NCBI GenBank assembly: GCA_000514715.1 | Contig: AZWL01000032.1 | Coordinates: forward strand, 1 to 47,932 | DNA from: Streptomyces sp. CNH099 | Lineage (GTDB): Bacteria > Actinomycetota > Actinomycetes > Streptomycetales > Streptomycetaceae | Length of the DNA: 47,932 nucleotides | Direction of reading: 5' to 3' | Shown: in pieces, positions 6,929 through 15,405 of the stretch | Numbering within the stretch: position 1 is the first letter of the stretch | Layout of the letters: every line of letters starts with the position of its first letter | Program-made: the position numbers and the translations under genes | Notes under the pieces: generated by a model | Told to the model about the DNA's origin: nothing | The model's database searches: none | What the model saw: the letters and a program-made list of their open reading frames with translations, nothing else

Positions 6929-8185
6929 ATGTCCGCGCCCGTACCCGCGCCGTCCTACGCGGCCGTGCTGCGTATCCCGCACGCCTCCCGCACCTTCGCC
7001 GCCGCCCTGCTGGGGCGGTTGTCGTACGGAATGGTGCCGCTGGCGATGCTGCTCTCCGTCCGGGAGGCCACCGGGTCGTACGCCGCGGCGGGGCTCGCCG
7101 TCGCCTGTTTCGGCGCGACGAGCGTCCTGCTGTCGCCCGTGCGGGCGGGGTTCGTCGACCGGCACGGGCCGCGGCGGGCGCTGCCGCCGATGGCGGGCGT
7201 GTACGCGCTGCTGCTGGCCGCGCTGGCGGCCGTCACCGCCGGGGACGGCGTGGGCGCCGCGGCGGCCGCCGGGCCCGCGGCGGCGGCCGGGGCGTTCACG
7301 CCGCCGCTGGGGCCGGTGATGCGGGTGCTGTGGAGCGACCTGGTGCCGGCGCGGCTGCTGGCGCGGGCGTACAGCCTCGACTCCGTCGCCGAGGAACTGC
7401 TGCTCGTGGCGGGGCCGTTGCTGGTCGGGGCGGTGGTGAGCGTCGCACTGCCGGCCGCGGGGCTCGCCGCCGGCGCCGGGCTGATCCTCACCGGCACCCT
7501 GGCGCTGGTCTCCTCGCCGGCGGCGCGGTCGCGCACGCCCGCCGGGCGCCCGGTGCGTCGGACGCGGGCGCCCGGGCCCGCGCCCGGCCCCCGCCCCGCG
7601 CTGCTGCGCGGCAACCCCGCGATGCGGCAGGCCGTCGTCGGGGCCGCCGGGGTCGGGGCGTGCCTCGGGGCGCTGCAACTGCTCGTCGTCGCCTTCGCCG
7701 ACGCGCACGGCGCCGACGGCCTCGTGCCCTGGATCCTCGCCGCGATGTCCGCCGGCAGCGCCGTCGGCGGCCTCGTCTACGGCGCCGTCGCCTGGCGCTC
7801 GTCCGTCGCCGGGCGGCTGCCGGTGCTCGCGGCGGCCCTGGGCCTGCTGCTCGCCGCCACCGGGCTCTCCCCGCACCCGTACGCCCTCGTCGCCTGGGCC
7901 GCCCTGTTCGGGCTCTTCGTGGCACCGGGCATCACGACCGCGTACCTCGTCGCCGACGCGTCCGCCGCCCCCGGCTCCCGTACCAGGGCGGGCGCGTGGG
8001 TCAACACCGCACTCAACGCCGGCACCTCCGCCGCCACGGCCGCCACCGGCCTGCTGATCGGCCGCGTCCCGCTCCCCCTCTGCTTCGCCCTGGCCGCCCT
8101 CCCCGCCCTGCTGGCCGCCGCCGCCCTCGTACTGACCGACTCCCGCCCCCTCGGCCCGTCCCGCGTCAGCGCACCCAGTTCTTGA
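6929..8185 (+). CDS. MFS transporter
   Basis: Twelve-span major facilitator exporter, 418 residues. Hydrophobic Ala/Leu/Val/Gly segments alternate along the protein. RAGFVDRHGPRRALP between spans 2 and 3 is the MFS loop corresponding to motif A, and a Pro/Arg-rich cytoplasmic loop (about 195-215) separates the two halves. GAGGA eight bases before ATG 6929 favours this start over the ATG at 6881. The stop overlaps the end of the convergent Uma2-family gene by 20 bases. Substrate cannot be inferred. Confidence 0.88.
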   Translation: MSAPVPAPSYAAVLRIPHASRTFAAALLGRLSYGMVPLAMLLSVREATGSYAAAGLAVACFGATSVLLSPVRAGFVDRHGPRRALPPMAGVYALLLAALAAVTAGDGVGAAAAAGPAAAAGAFTPPLGPVMRVLWSDLVPARLLARAYSLDSVAEELLLVAGPLLVGAVVSVALPAAGLAAGAGLILTGTLALVSSPAARSRTPAGRPVRRTRAPGPAPGPRPALLRGNPAMRQAVVGAAGVGACLGALQLLVVAFADAHGADGLVPWILAAMSAGSAVGGLVYGAVAWRSSVAGRLPVLAAALGLLLAATGLSPHPYALVAWAALFGLFVAPGITTAYLVADASAAPGSRTRAGAWVNTALNAGTSAATAATGLLIGRVPLPLCFALAALPALLAAAALVLTDSRPLGPSRVSAPSS

Positions 8186-8753
8186 GCGGCTCGGTGTCCA
8201 GTTCGATGCCGACGGGATCGGGCAGCGTGACGGTCTTGCCGACCGGTACCGTCACGATCTTGTCGTAGCGCGCGTCGCCCGGCTCCGAGTGGACCTTCAC
8301 CTCGCAGGTATCGCGGTCGATGAGCAGATACACCGGGATACCGGTCTCGGCGTACGCGCGTGGCTTGTCCGTGCGGTCGCGTTGGTTGGTGTCGGAATCG
8401 CGGGAGGTGACCTCGACCACCATCAGAACATCATCGGGACTTGCCCATTCGCCCTGGCCGACGAACGTACCGCTCGGAGCAAGGCAGCCATCGGGCCGAG
8501 CGTTGCCTTGTCGATACTGCTCGATCCTCAGACCCTGTTCGGGGTAGAGCCACCATTCGGGATCGGACTGGATGCTCAAGCGCGTCAGCCACTCGATAAT
8601 GCGCCCGTGGTCGCCGTCGGGCATGCCCTTCTCCCCGATCTTCCCGTAGATGAACTCCAAGCGCAGCGCCTCGTTCACACGAGCGCCGAGCTGGGCGAGC
8701 GCCTCAAAGTCCTTCTGGGTCATGACGGTCAGCGGCTCGTCGGCAACACCCAT
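8166..8753 (-). CDS. Uma2-family (DUF820) restriction-endonuclease-fold protein
   Basis: Member of the Uma2 family with a PD-(D/E)XK nuclease fold, abundant in streptomycetes and cyanobacteria; the physiological role is not established. The core has ARPDGCLAPS followed by DDVLMVVEVTSRDS, the Asp and the Glu of the fold; the usual Lys is not in its standard place. RAYAETGIPVYLLIDR is the other family block. GGAAGGAG six bases before ATG 8753 sets the start; the frame is open to 8873 but without a better signal. 195 residues, normal length. It overlaps the convergent MFS gene by 20 bases. No methylase or partner gene is present. Confidence 0.9.
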   Translation of the reverse strand: MGVADEPLTVMTQKDFEALAQLGARVNEALRLEFIYGKIGEKGMPDGDHGRIIEWLTRLSIQSDPEWWLYPEQGLRIEQYRQGNARPDGCLAPSGTFVGQGEWASPDDVLMVVEVTSRDSDTNQRDRTDKPRAYAETGIPVYLLIDRDTCEVKVHSEPGDARYDKIVTVPVGKTVTLPDPVGIELDTEPLKNWVR

Positions 8754-8909
8754 GGCGGACTCCTTCCGGGTCGGTGGTTCCTTACACGGTACGTGCCCAC
8801 GTGCCGGACCGGCCTGGTGAAGTGCCGTCTGTGCCATGCCGGGAGTCTGGTATTCATTCCGGCGTGAAATCACTCCATTGGCCCCGTATTCACCCTCTCG
8901 AGTGACCGC

Positions 8910-9749
8910 TCACCCGCCGCGGGGGGTCCGGCGGCGGGGGCAGTGGTGGGCCGCGTGGAGGAGGGTCTGGACGGCGGGGCCGGCTTCGGCGGCGTCGGCC
9001 AGCGGGGCGGGGAAGGGGAGGCGGACGTCGCGGTGGGTGCGGGGGTGTTCGAGGCGCAGGGTGAGGCCGTGCCGGTCCATCGCCAGCGGGTGCACGCGGA
9101 CCACGCCGTGCAGCGCCGCGGGGTCGACGAGGCGGGTCAGGGCGTCGACCGCGTCGCGGTGGCGGTCCGCCATGTGCAGCAGCATCGCCGGCTCCTGGTC
9201 GGCCAGCGGGTCGGGGCGGGCGGCGGCCAGTTCGTCCAGGTCCACCACCGCCACGTCCGGGGTCGCGGGGGCCGCGCCGTCGCCCGCGGTCACCACCAGC
9301 GCCTCCGCCGGGTCGAAGCCCAGCGTCAGCCGGTCCCCCGCCGCCGCCGGCGCCGCCGCCGGCTCCGGCTGCGTCCGCGCCGGCGCCAGCCAGCCGATCA
9401 GCGTCACCCGGGCGCGTACCCGGTCCCGTACGCCCACCGGCGCGACGTCCGTCAGGTGCAGCCGCACCGGCAGGTCGCCCGTGGGCGCGCAGACCACCCG
9501 GGCCGCGAGCGCGCTGTCCGCAGGCGGGTGCAGCCGCAGCAGCCACCCGGGTCCGGCCGCCGCGCCGGGTCCGGCGCCTGAGCCCGCGCCGGGGCCCGCG
9601 GCCGGGCCCGCCGTGTGCAGGCCCACCAGGTCGCAGCGGAAGCCGTCGGTCTCCAGCGTCAGCGACCCCGCGGTCGCCAGGATGGTGCGCACCCGCTCCG
9701 CGGGGGTGGGCGCCGCCGCGAGCGCGCGTGCGTCGTCGGGGAAAGCCAT
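8910..9749 (-). CDS. DUF2470 domain protein, likely iron/haem-linked
   Basis: The C-terminal part (about 180-265) has the DUF2470 pattern LLHMADRHRDAVDALTRLV ... HPLAMDRHGLTL ... RLPFPAPLADA, related to the C-terminal domain of haem-handling HugZ-type flavin-fold proteins. The N-terminal part is a divergent beta-rich region with a Gly/Pro/Ala run (about 47-70). AGGGAGGG six bases before the ATG lies over the stop of the siderophore-binding gene; the 13-base gap implies co-transcription from the iron-box promoter. A role in haem or siderophore iron handling is inferred from family and neighbour. Confidence 0.82.
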   Translation of the reverse strand: MAFPDDARALAAAPTPAERVRTILATAGSLTLETDGFRCDLVGLHTAGPAAGPGAGSGAGPGAAAGPGWLLRLHPPADSALAARVVCAPTGDLPVRLHLTDVAPVGVRDRVRARVTLIGWLAPARTQPEPAAAPAAAGDRLTLGFDPAEALVVTAGDGAAPATPDVAVVDLDELAAARPDPLADQEPAMLLHMADRHRDAVDALTRLVDPAALHGVVRVHPLAMDRHGLTLRLEHPRTHRDVRLPFPAPLADAAEAGPAVQTLLHAAHHCPRRRTPRGG

Positions 9750-9762
9750 GCCGGTCCCTCCC

Positions 9763-10800
9763 TCAGCCGAGCCGGTCGGCGTTCTCGATGGCGTCCGCCA
9801 GCCGCTCCAGCACCGGCGCGAACCCGCGGTAGCTGTAGCGCTCCTCCATCGCCCAGGGGGTCGTCTGCCCGGCCTCGACGGCCGGGAGCCGGGCCCAGGT
9901 GGGCTTCTCGGCCAGCTCCTCGGGCGGCATGGCCTGGGTGCGGTTGTCGATCATGATCAGGTCAGCGTGGTACTTGTCGGTGTTCTCCCAGCTGAGGAAC
10001 TCCCAGAAGCCCCACTCGTCGGACTTCTTGCCCGCCACGACGTCCACGCCGAGGTCGCGGAAGTAGTGCAGGTCGGTGTACGAGCCGGGGACGGCCACGT
10101 ACATGTTGTCCTTGTCGCCGGTCATCGCCAGCACCTTGATCCCGCGCCTGGCCTTCGCCACCGAGCGCAGCCGGCTCTCGGCCTCCCGGAAGCGCTTCTT
10201 GTCGTCCTTCACGCGCGCGCTGTCCGTGTCGCCGCCGAGCGCCGCCGCCAGTTCCTCGTACCGGCGCAGCGGCTTCAGCAGGCTGGTGTGCGCGCCCTTG
10301 ACGCCGATCGAGGGGGCGAGCGCGAAGATCTTCTTCCGGCTCTCCTCCGGTACGAACCACAGGTCGGGCGGCGGGAACATGTTGCTGACCAGCAGCTCGG
10401 GTGCGAGCGAGGCGTACTTCTCGACGTTGAACTCGCCCCACGCCTCGCCGAGGCTGACCAGCTCGTCCAGGTCCAGATCGCCCGCCTGCGGGTTGGGCCC
10501 GCCGTCGACCGGCTCGCTCGGGCCGAAGATCGCGGTGCAGGTCACGCCGTAGTCGTACAGCGCGGCGGCCGAGCTGACGAAGGCGACGATCCTCTCCGGA
10601 CGGCCGCCGGTCTTCACCTTCTTGCCGCGGTCGTCGGTGAACGACCACCTGCCCCCGGCGCCCCCGGCACCGCCGGAACCGCCGCTCGGGGAGTCGTCGC
10701 CGCAGGCGGCGAGGAGGGCGGTGAGCCCGAGCGCGCCGCCTGCGGCCAGCAGGCCGCGGCGGGAGAGCGGGGCGGGTGTGGTCGGGCCGGTGGTGGCCAA
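9763..10800 (-). CDS. Iron-siderophore ABC transporter substrate-binding lipoprotein
   Basis: FecB/FhuD-class extracellular receptor for ferric siderophores. From a TTG start at 10800 (GAGGGGG eight bases upstream) the signal region has twin Arg at 14-15 (PLSRRGLL) and a lipobox LLAAC with Cys33, so it is probably a Tat-exported lipoprotein. Conserved class features are the RPERIVAFVSSAAALYDYGV segment, LAPELLVSN, and a long connecting helix region before KVLAMTGDKDNMYVA. The open frame continues to 10890 but crosses the iron box, which argues against the longer start. The ABC permeases and ATPase are not adjacent and must be elsewhere. Followed at once by the DUF2470 gene. Confidence 0.93.
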   Translation of the reverse strand: MATTGPTTPAPLSRRGLLAAGGALGLTALLAACGDDSPSGGSGGAGGAGGRWSFTDDRGKKVKTGGRPERIVAFVSSAAALYDYGVTCTAIFGPSEPVDGGPNPQAGDLDLDELVSLGEAWGEFNVEKYASLAPELLVSNMFPPPDLWFVPEESRKKIFALAPSIGVKGAHTSLLKPLRRYEELAAALGGDTDSARVKDDKKRFREAESRLRSVAKARRGIKVLAMTGDKDNMYVAVPGSYTDLHYFRDLGVDVVAGKKSDEWGFWEFLSWENTDKYHADLIMIDNRTQAMPPEELAEKPTWARLPAVEAGQTTPWAMEERYSYRGFAPVLERLADAIENADRLG

Positions 10801-10828
10801 GGCAGTTTCCCCCTCGGTCGGACGTGAC

Positions 10829-10847
10829 TTAGGTGAGGCTAACCTAA
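10829..10847 (-). promoter_or_regulatory. DmdR/IdeR iron box
   Basis: A 19-bp interrupted palindrome matches the actinobacterial iron box TTAGGTTAGGCTAACCTAA at 18 of 19 positions (G for T at position 7 on the plus strand). It lies 28 bases before the siderophore-binding gene start, so iron-dependent repression of that gene and DUF2470 is expected. Confidence 0.92.
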
Positions 10848-10951
10848 TATGCTCGACCGGGGAACCCGGGCCCGCGGCCCCGCGGCGCACGCCGACACGT
10901 GCGCGCGGAGCCGCCCGGCCCGGGGAACCGGAGTGCCCGTGACGGGACTTC

Positions 10952-10989
10952 GTCAGGCCCTGCCGCGGTCGTCAGGCCGTACCGCGGTC
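10952..10989 (+). repeat. Tandem 19-base direct repeat
   Basis: GTCAGGCCCTGCCGCGGTC is followed without gap by GTCAGGCCGTACCGCGGTC, 17 of 19 bases identical; a further GTCAGGCCCT occurs at about 11057. It sits in the 263-base non-coding stretch between the iron-box promoter and the end of the phoX-like gene. No function is evident. Confidence 0.6.
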
Positions 10990-11063
10990 GTACACACGGA
11001 CCTGGGGGAGGTGCCGCCACGGGACCCGAGGGTGCATCGGGGCCGCATGAGAACGGTCAGGCC

Positions 11064-13175
11064 CTAGGCTCCGATGCGCCCGCCGCCGGAGCGCCAGACG
11101 TTGACGACAGCCGGGCGGTTCGGCCTGCCCGGCCCGTCCGGCCACACCGAGCCCGGGTTCTCGTACGACGCGCCGTCGACCTCGCCCGGGTGCTGCACCG
11201 CGACCAGCACGCGGTCCTCGGCCACGACGGGCCCGCAGGTCTCCGCGCCCACCGGGACCGTGAGGAACTGCTTCACCTGCCCCTCGTACCGGCCCGTCGT
11301 CGCCACGCCGAACAGGCCGTCGTTGGCGCCCAGCGCGTTGCCGTCGGTGGAGATCCACAGGTTGCCGTACGGGTCGAACGCGACGTTGTCCGGGCAGGAG
11401 ATCGGGCTGACCTCCTCCTTCGGGAAGCCCGCGAAGTACGTCGAGGGGTCGGCCGGGTCGCCGCAGACCAGGAACAGCCGCCAGCCGAAGCGGGTCGACG
11501 CCGGGTCGTTGTGCCTCTCGGTCAGCTCCAGGACGTGGCCGTGCTTGTTGGCGTTGCGCGGGTTGGCCTCGTCGGCCGCGGCGTTGTCGTCGACGCCGCG
11601 CCGGGAGTTGTTCGTCAGCGCAACGTACAGCTTGCCGCTGTTCGGGCTGGGCTCCACGTCCTCCGGGCGGTCCATCTTCGTCGCCCCGGCCCTGTCGGCG
11701 GCGAGCCGTGTGAAGACGTACACCTCCTCGGCGGTCATGCCCTCGACGAAGCTGCGGTCGCCGCTGGCCAGCTTGATCCACTCGCCGCCGCCGTCGAACT
11801 CGCCGTCCTCCGGCAGCGTGCCGCTGCCGTCGATCTCGCCCGCCGGGCTGTCGCCGGTGAGCTTGGCGACGTACAGCGTGCCCTCGTCCAGCAGCGTCAT
11901 GTTGTGGGCGCGGGCCCAGCGGCTGTTGCCGCGCACCATGCGCTTGGCCGACACGAACTTGTACAGGTAGTCGAAGCGCTCGTCGTCACCCGAGTACGCC
12001 ACGGCGCGGCCGTCGCGGGTCAGCCGGATGCTGGCGCCCTCGTGCTTGAAGCGGCCGAGCGCGGTGTGCTTGACCGGGGTGGAGTCGGGGTCGTACGGGT
12101 CGACCTCCACCACCCAGCCGAAGCGGTGCGGCTCCTGCGGCTCCTTGACGACGTCGAAGCGGTCGTCGAACCGCTCCCACTTGCGCTGCGTGGCGCCGCC
12201 GGACATGCCGTACCGGGCGAGGCGCTCCTTGGCGACCGGGTCGGTGACCGCACCGGCGTTGGCGAAGTACTGGTTGAAGTTCTCCTCGCCGGAGAGCACC
12301 GTGCCCCACGGCGTGGTGCCGCCCGCGCAGTTGTTGAGGGTGCCGAGCACCCGCCGCCCCGTCGGGTCCGCGGAGGTCTTCAGCAGGTCGCTGCCGGCCG
12401 CCGGGCCGGTCAGCTCGAACTCGGTGGTGGCGGTGATCCGCCGGTTGAGCGGGTGCCGCGGCACGGCCCGGAGGCTGCCGCCGCGCCGGCCCCACCGGCC
12501 CTCCTCCTCGACGGCCACGACGGACATGCCGTGCGCGGCCCAGGCGATCTCGACCTGCTCGCGGGTGACGTTCTCCGGGTCGTAGCCGGGGAACATGACC
12601 TCTTCGCTGGTGTACTCGTGGTTGGCCACCAGCAGCTGCCGGTCGCGCTCCCAGCGCAGCGGCAGCAGGGCGAGGAAGTCGTTGTTGTAGCCGAACTGGC
12701 CGGCCTGGGCGGCGGCCGACTGGCGGGCCGGGTCGAAGGCCGGGGCGCCGCGCAGGATCGGGTCGCCCCAGGCGATGACGACGTTCTGGTCGTAGCCGCC
12801 GGCGACGGTGACGGCGTCGTCGGTGTTGGGCTCGACGGCGTCGAAGCGCAGCCCGCGGGCGCCGCGGCCGTGGCCGTGCCCGTGGCCGTGTCCGTGGCCG
12901 TGTCCGCGGCCGAAGGTGCCGGCCGGCGCGGTGGGCGCCGCCGTCGCCGGCGCGGCGCCGACGATCCCGGCGCCGGCCGCGACCACGGTCACCGCGGCAC
13001 CGGCGCGCAGCGCCCGGCGCCGCGAGACGGCACGGGCGACGATGTCACCGGCGTACTCATTGTCGCTGGTGTTCGGAACCTCGTGGAAGCAGGCGTCACC
13101 ACAGCGGTAGCGACAGGTCATGGCCGAGCGGCCGCCCGGGTGCGGCGAGCCGATGAGCGGCAGAAGTCTGCGCAC
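11064..13175 (-). CDS. phoX: PhoX-type phosphatase (DUF839), Tat-exported
   Basis: Secreted calcium/iron-dependent alkaline phosphatase of the PhoX family that would free phosphate from organic esters outside the cell. Family blocks include CAGGTTPWGTVLSGEENFNQ and CPDNVAFDPYGNLWISTDG, with a PSPNSGKLYVALTNNSRRG segment near the middle. From the GTG at 13175 (GGAGG five bases upstream) the protein starts with about 50 residues holding Cys21, Cys25 and Cys29, then a Tat motif SRRRALRAG (51-59) with a hydrophobic stretch. A Gly-His repeat (91-103) opens the likely mature part. 703 residues. A PHO box 66 bases upstream predicts phosphate-starvation control. Divergent from metG. Confidence 0.9.
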   Translation of the reverse strand: MRRLLPLIGSPHPGGRSAMTCRYRCGDACFHEVPNTSDNEYAGDIVARAVSRRRALRAGAAVTVVAAGAGIVGAAPATAAPTAPAGTFGRGHGHGHGHGHGHGRGARGLRFDAVEPNTDDAVTVAGGYDQNVVIAWGDPILRGAPAFDPARQSAAAQAGQFGYNNDFLALLPLRWERDRQLLVANHEYTSEEVMFPGYDPENVTREQVEIAWAAHGMSVVAVEEEGRWGRRGGSLRAVPRHPLNRRITATTEFELTGPAAGSDLLKTSADPTGRRVLGTLNNCAGGTTPWGTVLSGEENFNQYFANAGAVTDPVAKERLARYGMSGGATQRKWERFDDRFDVVKEPQEPHRFGWVVEVDPYDPDSTPVKHTALGRFKHEGASIRLTRDGRAVAYSGDDERFDYLYKFVSAKRMVRGNSRWARAHNMTLLDEGTLYVAKLTGDSPAGEIDGSGTLPEDGEFDGGGEWIKLASGDRSFVEGMTAEEVYVFTRLAADRAGATKMDRPEDVEPSPNSGKLYVALTNNSRRGVDDNAAADEANPRNANKHGHVLELTERHNDPASTRFGWRLFLVCGDPADPSTYFAGFPKEEVSPISCPDNVAFDPYGNLWISTDGNALGANDGLFGVATTGRYEGQVKQFLTVPVGAETCGPVVAEDRVLVAVQHPGEVDGASYENPGSVWPDGPGRPNRPAVVNVWRSGGGRIGA

Positions 13176-13240
13176 GATCCCCTCCGGTTTCTGTGAGTTC
13201 GCGCCGGACGCTAGGCGCGGAGTCCCGCCGGGGAGAGGCG

Positions 13241-13262
13241 CGGACTTGAACTCCAGGTGAAC
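13241..13262 (-). promoter_or_regulatory. PHO box of the phoX-type gene
   Basis: On the minus strand the adjacent 11-base units GTTCACCTGGA and GTTCAAGTCCG share the GTTCA core at 11-base spacing, the classic PhoP direct-repeat layout. The site is in the 163-base phoX-metG intergenic region. Confidence 0.78.
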
Positions 13263-13338
13263 CCGCGCCGGTGGGAGCGGGTTGTCACCGTACGTAATCG
13301 GATGAGTGCGGCGCCCCGTGACCGTTAGGATTTCGGGC

Positions 13339-14955
13339 ATGGCGGCCACTGGAGAAGAGCAGCAGGGGACGAGGGCGTACTACGTCTCGACCCCCATCTA
13401 CTACGTGAACGACGCTCCGCACCTGGGCCACGCCTACACGACCGTCGCAGGCGACGTGCTCTCCCGCTGGCACCGCCAGCGCGGCGAGAAGGTGTGGTAC
13501 CTCACCGGCACGGACGAGCACGGTCAGAAGATCATGCGCACCGCGGAGGCGCACGGCGTCAGCCCGCAGGAGTGGTGCGACCGCCTCGTGGAGGAGGCGT
13601 GGAAGCCCCTCTGGCGGCATCTGGAGATCAAGAACGACGACTTCATCCGCACCACGGAGAAGCGGCACACCGACCGGGTGCAGGAGTTCGTCCAGGACCT
13701 CTACGACAGGGGCGAGATCTACCAGGGCGGCTACGAGGGCCCGTACTGCGTCGGCTGCGAGGAGTACAAGACCCCGGGCGAGCTGCTCGACGGCGAGGGG
13801 GAGTACGCGGGCCTGAAGCTCTGCCCCATCCACAAGAAGCCGGTGGAGATGCTGAAGGAGGAGAACTACTTCTTCAAGCTCTCCGAGTACGGCCCGAAGC
13901 TGCTGGAGTTCTACGAGGCGCACCCCGACTTCATCCAGCCCGAGTCCGCCCGCAACGAGGTCGTCAGCTTCGTCCGGCAGGGCCTCAACGACCTGTCGAT
14001 CTCCCGCTCCACCTTCGACTGGGGCGTGCGGGTGCCGTGGGACGACAAGCACGTCATCTACGTGTGGATCGACGCCCTGCTCAACTACGCCACCGCCGTC
14101 GGCTACGGCGCCGACGAGGAGAAGTTCGCCACCACCTGGCCGGCGGACGTCCACCTCGTCGGAAAGGACATCCTCCGCTTCCACGCGGTCATCTGGCCCG
14201 CGATGCTGATGGCCAACGGCCTGCCGCTGCCGGGCCGGGTCTTCGCCAACGGCTGGCTGATGGTCGGCGGCGAGAAGATGTCGAAGTCCAACCTGACCGG
14301 CATCAAGCCGCAGGACCTCACCGACCACTTCGGCGTCGACGCCTACCGCTGGTACTTCCTGCGGGCCATCCAGTACGGCCAGGACGGCTCGTTCTCCTGG
14401 GAGGACTTCACCCACCGCTACACCAGCGAGCTGGCCAACGACTACGGCAACCTCGCGTCGCGCGTGGGGGCGATGACCGTCAAGTACGTCGACGGCGAGC
14501 TGCCGGAGGCGACCGCCGCGGGCCCGGCGGAGCAGGTGATCGTCGACGGGCTGGCGCAGGCGACGGCGGAGGCGGACCGGCGGATCGGCGACGAGCTGGA
14601 CTTCGCGGGCGGCATCGCGGCGGTCTTCGACTTCATCAAGAAGGTCAACCTGTACCTGACCGAGCAGGAGCCCTGGAAGGTAGCGAAGGACTCCGCACCG
14701 GAAGCCCAGGCCCGCCTTGCGACGATCCTCTACACGGCGGCCGAAGCCCTGCGCGGCGTGGCGGTCCTCCTGCACCCGGTGATGCCGGCCACGTCCCGGC
14801 AGCTCTGGACCTCCCTGGGCGCGGAGCCGGCCCTGGGCCCGCTGGCGGACCAGCGGATCGCGGAGGCCGGGCAGTGGGGCCGGCTGCCGGCGGGGTCGCG
14901 GGTGACGAAGGGCGCCATCCTGTTCCCGCGCCTGGAGGAGCCGAAGGCGGACTGA
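13339..14955 (+). CDS. metG: Methionine-tRNA ligase
   Basis: Class I aminoacyl-tRNA synthetase that charges tRNA-Met. PHLGH (27-31) is the HIGH motif and KMSKS is at 313-317. The zinc knuckle region shows YCVGCEE and LCPIHKK. An alpha-helical anticodon-binding domain follows, ending at about residue 530. At 538 residues it is the short form without the C-terminal tRNA-binding dimerisation domain. ATG 13339 has AGGA eight bases upstream; a TAGGAT just upstream might alternatively be a -10 element giving a very short leader. It stands alone on the plus strand, convergent with the RidA-family gene. Confidence 0.97.
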   Translation: MAATGEEQQGTRAYYVSTPIYYVNDAPHLGHAYTTVAGDVLSRWHRQRGEKVWYLTGTDEHGQKIMRTAEAHGVSPQEWCDRLVEEAWKPLWRHLEIKNDDFIRTTEKRHTDRVQEFVQDLYDRGEIYQGGYEGPYCVGCEEYKTPGELLDGEGEYAGLKLCPIHKKPVEMLKEENYFFKLSEYGPKLLEFYEAHPDFIQPESARNEVVSFVRQGLNDLSISRSTFDWGVRVPWDDKHVIYVWIDALLNYATAVGYGADEEKFATTWPADVHLVGKDILRFHAVIWPAMLMANGLPLPGRVFANGWLMVGGEKMSKSNLTGIKPQDLTDHFGVDAYRWYFLRAIQYGQDGSFSWEDFTHRYTSELANDYGNLASRVGAMTVKYVDGELPEATAAGPAEQVIVDGLAQATAEADRRIGDELDFAGGIAAVFDFIKKVNLYLTEQEPWKVAKDSAPEAQARLATILYTAAEALRGVAVLLHPVMPATSRQLWTSLGAEPALGPLADQRIAEAGQWGRLPAGSRVTKGAILFPRLEEPKAD

Positions 14956-15000
14956 CGTCCGGCCGGGCTACCCGGGTCGACGCACGGTGCCCGGTCAGTC
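14950..15000. terminator. Bidirectional terminator-like inverted repeat between metG and the RidA gene
   Basis: GACTGA..CCGGGC (with a seven-base bulge) pairs with GCCCGGTCAGTC across the convergent gene ends, overlapping both stop codons. The bulge makes it imperfect, so confidence is modest. Confidence 0.4.
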
Positions 15001-15405
15001 GGGCAGCGCCGCGGTGAGATCCACCTCGACGAGCTGTCCGGAAAAGCCCAGCTGGGCAACGCCCAGGAGCGTGCTCGCGGTGGTGAACGCCGGCCCCAGG
15101 GCGGACTCGGTGAGCCGACTCCACACGACTCCGAGGTCGTCCCTCTCGTCGCTCCGCACGTAGATCACGGAACGCACCACGTGGTGCGGCCGGGCGTCCA
15201 CCGCCGCCAGGGCGGTGAGCGCGTTCGCGACCACCTGGTCGACCTGCGCCGCAAGGGCACCGGCCCCGACGAGGTCACCGTTCCGGTCAAGCGGGCACTG
15301 TCCCGCCAGGTAGGCCGTACGCCCTGCCGCCACCACCGCGATGTGGTGGTAGCCGGGCGTTTCATGGAGCTGCTCGGGGTTGATACGGGTGATCTTCTCG
15401 GTCAT
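14995..15405 (-). CDS. RidA/YjgF-family protein
   Basis: Small Rid-family protein (136 residues), normally a homotrimer that hydrolyses reactive enamine/imine intermediates. Family features are YHHIAVVAAGRTAYLAGQCP at the N-terminus, QVDQVVANALTAL in the middle, and a C-terminal GQLVEVDLTAAL. The Arg that binds substrate carboxylate in true RidA (PAR-S/T-x-V) is not apparent in PAFTTASTLLGV, so this is probably one of the Rid subgroups without that activity. ATG 15405 gives a start matching the family N-terminus; the longer frame to 15753 has no support. Confidence 0.88.
   Translation of the reverse strand: MTEKITRINPEQLHETPGYHHIAVVAAGRTAYLAGQCPLDRNGDLVGAGALAAQVDQVVANALTALAAVDARPHHVVRSVIYVRSDERDDLGVVWSRLTESALGPAFTTASTLLGVAQLGFSGQLVEVDLTAALPD

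Noticed and set aside
5321..7876. An 851-codon minus-strand open frame
   Set aside because: It is antisense to the DrrAB-type pair and the MFS gene, low-complexity, and crosses a terminator and a promoter region.
8166..8753. Restriction-modification system around the Uma2-family gene
   Set aside because: No methylase or specificity gene nearby; Uma2 proteins are common stand-alone genes in such genomes.
13236..13266. A tRNA T-arm-like GAGTTCAAGTCC on the minus strand
   Set aside because: The flanking bases do not form a T stem and there is no acceptor or anticodon arm; the stretch fits a PHO box instead.
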